Assembly (NCBI GenBank): GCA_035634255.1
Contig: DASQDI010000027.1
Span: 1-54,092, forward strand
Direction of reading: 5' to 3'
DNA length: 54,092 bases
Source: DATLMR01 sp035634255
Lineage (GTDB): Bacteria > Acidobacteriota > Blastocatellia > UBA7656
Shown piece by piece: positions 51,901-54,092 of this stretch (the stretch's first letter is position 1; every line of letters begins with the position of its first letter). The notes under the pieces were generated by a model, which saw only the letters and a program-made list of their open reading frames with translations, did no database searches and had not been told where the DNA came from. The translations under genes were made by a program, and so were the position numbers.

Positions 51901-52387
51901 GAGAGCTCGCGGCTGCGAAGGCCTTCCGCCTGTCCAGCAGTTGAGTCTTAAGGTCCGCCACGTCCTGCTCTCTCTTGGCGACGAAGCTGCCGTAGCGGCC
52001 GAACAGGTCGGCCTGCTCGCGCGTCAGCCCCTTCATCCCGACGTAGTAATCGTAAAGCGCGCGCGAGATGACCACGTCGGCTTCGAGGTCGCTCACTTCG
52101 CCGCCCGAGGCGAAGCGCCGTAGTATGCCGACCTCTTCGTCGGAGAAAGGCGCGCCGCCGCTCAGTTGCGCGTAGAGTTTTTCGAGCGCGGAGAACCTCG
52201 CGGCATCCAGCCCCGCCGACTGCCGCTTCGGGCCGGGAGCGAAGGCGGCGCTCGCCGAGCCGCTCCCCTCTTCCCAGGGTATTCCGGGCAGGACCAACCC
52301 GATTGTTAGCAGGAATGTGATGAGCATCAGACTAGCCAGATGCTTGCGATGGCTCCGCGGATTATTGATGTGAGTACCCTCCTTCAA
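48923..52387 (-). CDS. Giant secreted protein with BACON and FG-GAP-like repeats
   Basis: This protein of about 1154 aa has a signal peptide ('SLMLITFLLTIGLVLPG'), a helical region, and two or three beta-sandwich domains with 'PPANDTC' openings and pre-peptidase-type 'YFIVVYEFDN'. A BACON domain near 780-870 ('CAFMINPTSQDFPAGGGTGSI') and a carboxypeptidase-regulatory-like domain follow. The C-terminal end has about five FG-GAP-like repeats of about 45 aa ('GDWNGDGIDTIGVYR', 'NGDFLLRNSNTNGFAD'). Such repeats form surface propellers that bind calcium or glycans. The start is uncertain: TTG 52387 (GGGAG 10 nt upstream), an ATC at 52369 behind AAGGAGGG, or ATG 52327, which would lose the basic n-region. 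Confidence 0.85.
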   Translation of the reverse strand: MKEGTHINNPRSHRKHLASLMLITFLLTIGLVLPGIPWEEGSGSASAAFAPGPKRQSAGLDAARFSALEKLYAQLSGGAPFSDEEVGILRRFASGGEVSDLEADVVISRALYDYYVGMKGLTREQADLFGRYGSFVAKREQDVADLKTQLLDRRKAFAAASSPPALNVPPANDTCAGAIVIPASGPFPHLTPTVADITDATSTGDPVQPVCQTNLSRSIWYSFTPSATAVYEISSCATDTATTVEDTILAVYSTTNGCAGPIVEVPTSDVTDGCADDECVTEALQAVLTTRLDAGTQYFIVVYEFDNTPPMVNKTAVQLKVTQLLPPANDTCGGAIPLTLNTPVEGDLQAATNNYQLSGSACFTGIGHTASQARGRDVAYSFTAPSAGLYSIRVYDYTDFSSDVVLYAATSCPSGTPPITVGTCLAAANRSFDSTAEELSCLNLTAGQTLTIIVDENLATTGSSFKIEVNQCSPESEPNNTPGTADPNVFGLTGGIQTAGDLDFYSLGTPAAGSRVFALVDGAALGLMDLDLRVTTAVDTIQFDDANNDENFGASSPNIAGAVATGSPVFLRVNHFDTGTVTEPYRLYSVVQPPIGSATAESEPNGTTAQADSAASNYFSGTLSGPAPSADEDVFSFTASAGDLLFVSLDADPLRDNTPINAAIDLLDPSLLVVVSVNDAAGFSSTTPGAGSTSSETPFSPSEALTFRVVTSGTHYVRVKIGTTTVQSNGAGDYLLSISKNGAIGGGGACAFMINPTSQDFPAGGGTGSITVSANPGCDWVASESSDFISITSGASGSGNGTVMFNVAANSGAARSDTITVAGLTFTVNQAAGGGATTFSASGTVTLAAGGSPLQFVRLTFTRISGSGAIPAPVTTDASGNWSQSGFETGSTYRVTPSKKRFTFTPASRDFSAASTSLNFTGSKNADTTGVFRPGNGALFLKNTNASGFADVMLTYGLPGDIPLSGDWNGDGIDTIGVYRNGDFLLRNSNTNGFADIVVSFGVPGDQPIVGDWDGDGIDTIGIYRNGDFLLRNSNTSGPPQLVFSLGVSGDVAISGDWNGDGIDTTGVFRPSNGALFLKNANTTGIADIFLTYGLPGDQPVTGDWNADGIDTIGVYRNGDFLLRNSNTNGFADIVFTLGVNSDRPIKGDWNGLP
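49000..49600 (-). repeat. Tandem DNA repeats encoding FG-GAP-like units
   Basis: Units of about 135-145 bp recur with high DNA similarity. The anchor GTGTCGATGCCGTC or a near variant appears around 49052, 49195, 49330 and 49467. They encode the repeated 'DGIDTIGVYRNGDFLLRNSN' motif. Two variants alternate: the 'NGDFLLRNSN' form and the 'NGALFLKN' form. The array is prone to unequal recombination. Confidence 0.8.
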
Positions 52388-52429
52388 GATCAGACAGCTC
52401 CCATAGCCCGAAGTCCGAGCCCCGGTCAA

Positions 52430-52618
52430 AAGCTTAATTAAAAGAAGTGCGTAACTGAGGGGGGCTGAGGCGGCCTTCTCGCCGATAGCCGGCGCACATT
52501 TTATTGGTCTTAACCGGGGAGGTCAAGGTTAAAGCAGGGATTTCTTGCCTGCGGGACTGGCAGGCGGTAATCTGTAGATTGCCACGCCATTCACCGGCTT
52601 GTGCTAAACTTTCAAGTT
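52430..52618. other. Divergent intergenic region
   Basis: About 190-230 bp lie between the divergent giant secreted protein gene and the sigma-54 activator gene, so both promoters should be here. GCCTGC/GCAGGC (about 52543-52562) is a small dyad. I found no convincing -35/-10 pair and no -24/-12 match. Confidence 0.35.
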
Positions 52619-53998
52619 ATGTCGAACCAGCGCGTACTGATAGTAGATGACGAGGAGCCGGCCCGGCAGGGACTCAGCGAGCTTGTGTCGAGCTGGGGCT
52701 ACGAGACCGAAATCGCCGCCGACGGGCACGAGGCTTTGGAGAGGGTGGAGAGCTTCGCGCCGCTGGTCGTGGTTACCGACGTGATTATGCCCCGGATGGA
52801 CGGGTTCCAGCTGCTCAGCAACATCAGGGCCGAGCACCCCGAGACTTCGGTGATCCTGCTGACCGGGCAGGGGTCGGTCGACATGGCGATCAGGTCCGTG
52901 AAGGACGAGGGCGCTTTCTACTACTTCGAAAAACCCATTGACATGCGCAAGCTCCAGCTCGTGCTGCGGAAGGCCGCCGAGTACGGGCGCGCGCGCCGCG
53001 AGAACGAGATGCTCCGCCTCCAGCTGCGCCAGTACGGCGCGTTCGGGGAGATGGTCGGCAACTCGGAGGCGATGCGCGAGGTATACACCCTCATCGAGCA
53101 GGTCGCGCCGAGTTCCGTTTCGGTCCTGGTCACGGGGGAGTCGGGCACCGGGAAAGAGATGGTCGCGCGCACGATTCACAAGCTCAGCCAGCGCGCCGAC
53201 CACCCCTTCATCGCGATCAACTGCGCGGCGGTGCCGGAGACGCTGATGGAGTCGGAGCTGTTCGGCCATGAGAAGGGCGCGTTCACCGGGGCGGCCGACC
53301 GTCGCATCGGGTGCTTCGAGATTTCGAACGAGGGCTCCCTGCTCCTGGACGAGATAGCCGAGATGCCCGTGCTGCTTCAGGCAAAGCTCCTGCGCGTGCT
53401 CGAAGACCGGAAGGTGAGGCGGCTCGGGTCGACCAAAGAGATAAGCGTCGACGTGCGGGTGATCGCCGCGACCAACAAGGACCCGGTCAAGGCGGTGCAG
53501 GAAGGCACGCTCAGGGAGGACTTGCTGTACCGCCTCAACGTAATTACAATCAAGCTACCCCCGTTGCGCGAGCATCGCGAAGACATTCCCTTGCTCGTCC
53601 AGCATATGATTGATGAGTTGAGCCGTCGCCATAACAGAACGGCACGATTGATTTCGACCGAGGCCATGGAGGCCCTTTCGGCGTACAACTGGCCGGGCAA
53701 CATCCGGGAGCTTCGCAACGTAATAGAACGCGCCGTAGTAATTTGCCCGGTTGAACAAATAGAGAAGGCTCACTTGCCAGGTCACATCACCGGCCAGAAA
53801 TCCTCGCCTGTGGCCGACGGAGTGATGATCCCTATCGGCATGCCTCTCGAGGAGGTCGAGCGGCGGGTCATTTTGAGCACGCTGGCGCGCACCGAATACA
53901 ACAAGACGCGCACGGCGGAGATCTTACGCATAAGCCTCAAGACGCTTCACAACAAGCTGAAAGCGTACCGGGAGGCGGGCGAAGAGCAGCTCGATTAG
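52619..53998 (+). CDS. NtrC-family sigma-54-dependent response regulator
   Basis: This 459-aa protein has a receiver domain (D54 in 'VVTDVIMPRMDG', 'FEKPIDM'), an AAA+ domain ('GESGTGKEMVARTIH', sigma-54 loop 'KGAFTGA', 'GSLLLDEIAEMP', 'WPGNIRELR') and a Fis-type helix-turn-helix ('NKTRTAEILRISLKTLHNKL'). All parts are canonical. The start at ATG 52619 gives the normal receiver N-terminus; a GTG at 52601 is possible. No cognate kinase is visible before the window ends at 54092, and the last 94 bp hold no gene. Confidence 0.95.
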   Translation: MSNQRVLIVDDEEPARQGLSELVSSWGYETEIAADGHEALERVESFAPLVVVTDVIMPRMDGFQLLSNIRAEHPETSVILLTGQGSVDMAIRSVKDEGAFYYFEKPIDMRKLQLVLRKAAEYGRARRENEMLRLQLRQYGAFGEMVGNSEAMREVYTLIEQVAPSSVSVLVTGESGTGKEMVARTIHKLSQRADHPFIAINCAAVPETLMESELFGHEKGAFTGAADRRIGCFEISNEGSLLLDEIAEMPVLLQAKLLRVLEDRKVRRLGSTKEISVDVRVIAATNKDPVKAVQEGTLREDLLYRLNVITIKLPPLREHREDIPLLVQHMIDELSRRHNRTARLISTEAMEALSAYNWPGNIRELRNVIERAVVICPVEQIEKAHLPGHITGQKSSPVADGVMIPIGMPLEEVERRVILSTLARTEYNKTRTAEILRISLKTLHNKLKAYREAGEEQLD

Positions 53999-54092
53999 CC
54001 CGGGTGCCGGTTGAAGAAAACATGCGGCGCAGCCTCCCGCGTGGGGGCCGCGCCTGAACCCGAACGGCTTACAGGCGAAAGTGGTTACTACC

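Noticed and set aside
1..54092. tRNA, rRNA, insertion sequences, prophage or integrase genes
   Set aside because: I looked for cloverleaf arms with CCA-type ends, transposase or integrase motifs and terminal repeats, and found none that I could support.

Overview
The window is a high-GC bacterial chromosome segment with no tRNA, rRNA, CRISPR array or insertion sequence that I can recognise. Gene content suggests an Acidobacteriota genome, probably class Blastocatellia. This is inferred from three things: a large secreted protein with BACON and FG-GAP-like repeats, DUF2723 and LolA-like secreted proteins, and a stressosome plus several sigma-54 activators in one place. It is not proven by a marker gene.

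Layout. 1-4.5 kb: membrane/zinc-finger protein, DUF4097-type protein, small membrane protein, M23 peptidase and a zinc-ribbon protein. 4.6-12.9 kb: a split complex I operon, nuoA-H-J-K-L-M-N, lacking nuoBCDEFG and nuoI, followed by a translationally coupled unknown gene. 13-18.2 kb: mutL, a Dabb protein, a glycosyltransferase with an NTF2-like protein, and a two-PDZ protein. 18.2-21 kb: an FAD-dependent reductase and two methyltransferases, a tailoring-type set without its synthase. 21-22.3 kb: four small unknown genes, one only 37 codons. 22.6-29.4 kb: the most novel part, described below. 29.4-31.4 kb: an HD-GYP/GAF/GGDEF c-di-GMP enzyme. 31.7-36 kb: an overlapping stressosome operon (rsbR, rsbS, rsbT, RsbT-phosphatase fusion, RsbT-histidine kinase fusion) divergent from a CsbD-family gene. 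36.7-41.6 kb: universal stress protein, zinc-ribbon Ser/Thr kinase, NtrC-type regulator and an ATPase-less PAS/DHp protein. 41.8-48.8 kb: a peptidoglycan-binding surface protein behind a perfect sigma-54 promoter, an orphan receiver, two LolA-like paralogues, a DUF2723 membrane protein and an XdhC-like domain. 48.9-54 kb: a giant secreted repeat protein and a third sigma-54 activator.

The candidate new system (22612-29370). A 1026-aa TPR/AAA+/Fis activator (sigma-54 class) is followed by an array of three TGTG-N9-CACA dyads, then a perfect -24/-12 sigma-54 promoter (TGGCAC-N5-TTGC). Two tandem, homologous peptide genes of 34 and 31 codons follow, neither of them long enough for routine gene calling. 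Next come a 19-bp perfect stem-loop and a single-chain exporter that fuses a PqqD-like leader-binding domain, an M50 metalloprotease and an HlyD adaptor. I infer a sigma-54-switched, ribosomally made peptide that is recognised, cut and exported by the fusion protein. No maturation enzyme is visible nearby.

Three sigma-54 activators and two perfect sigma-54 promoters, together with the stressosome, c-di-GMP and Ser/Thr kinase genes, make 22-44 kb a dense signalling region directed at envelope and secreted products.
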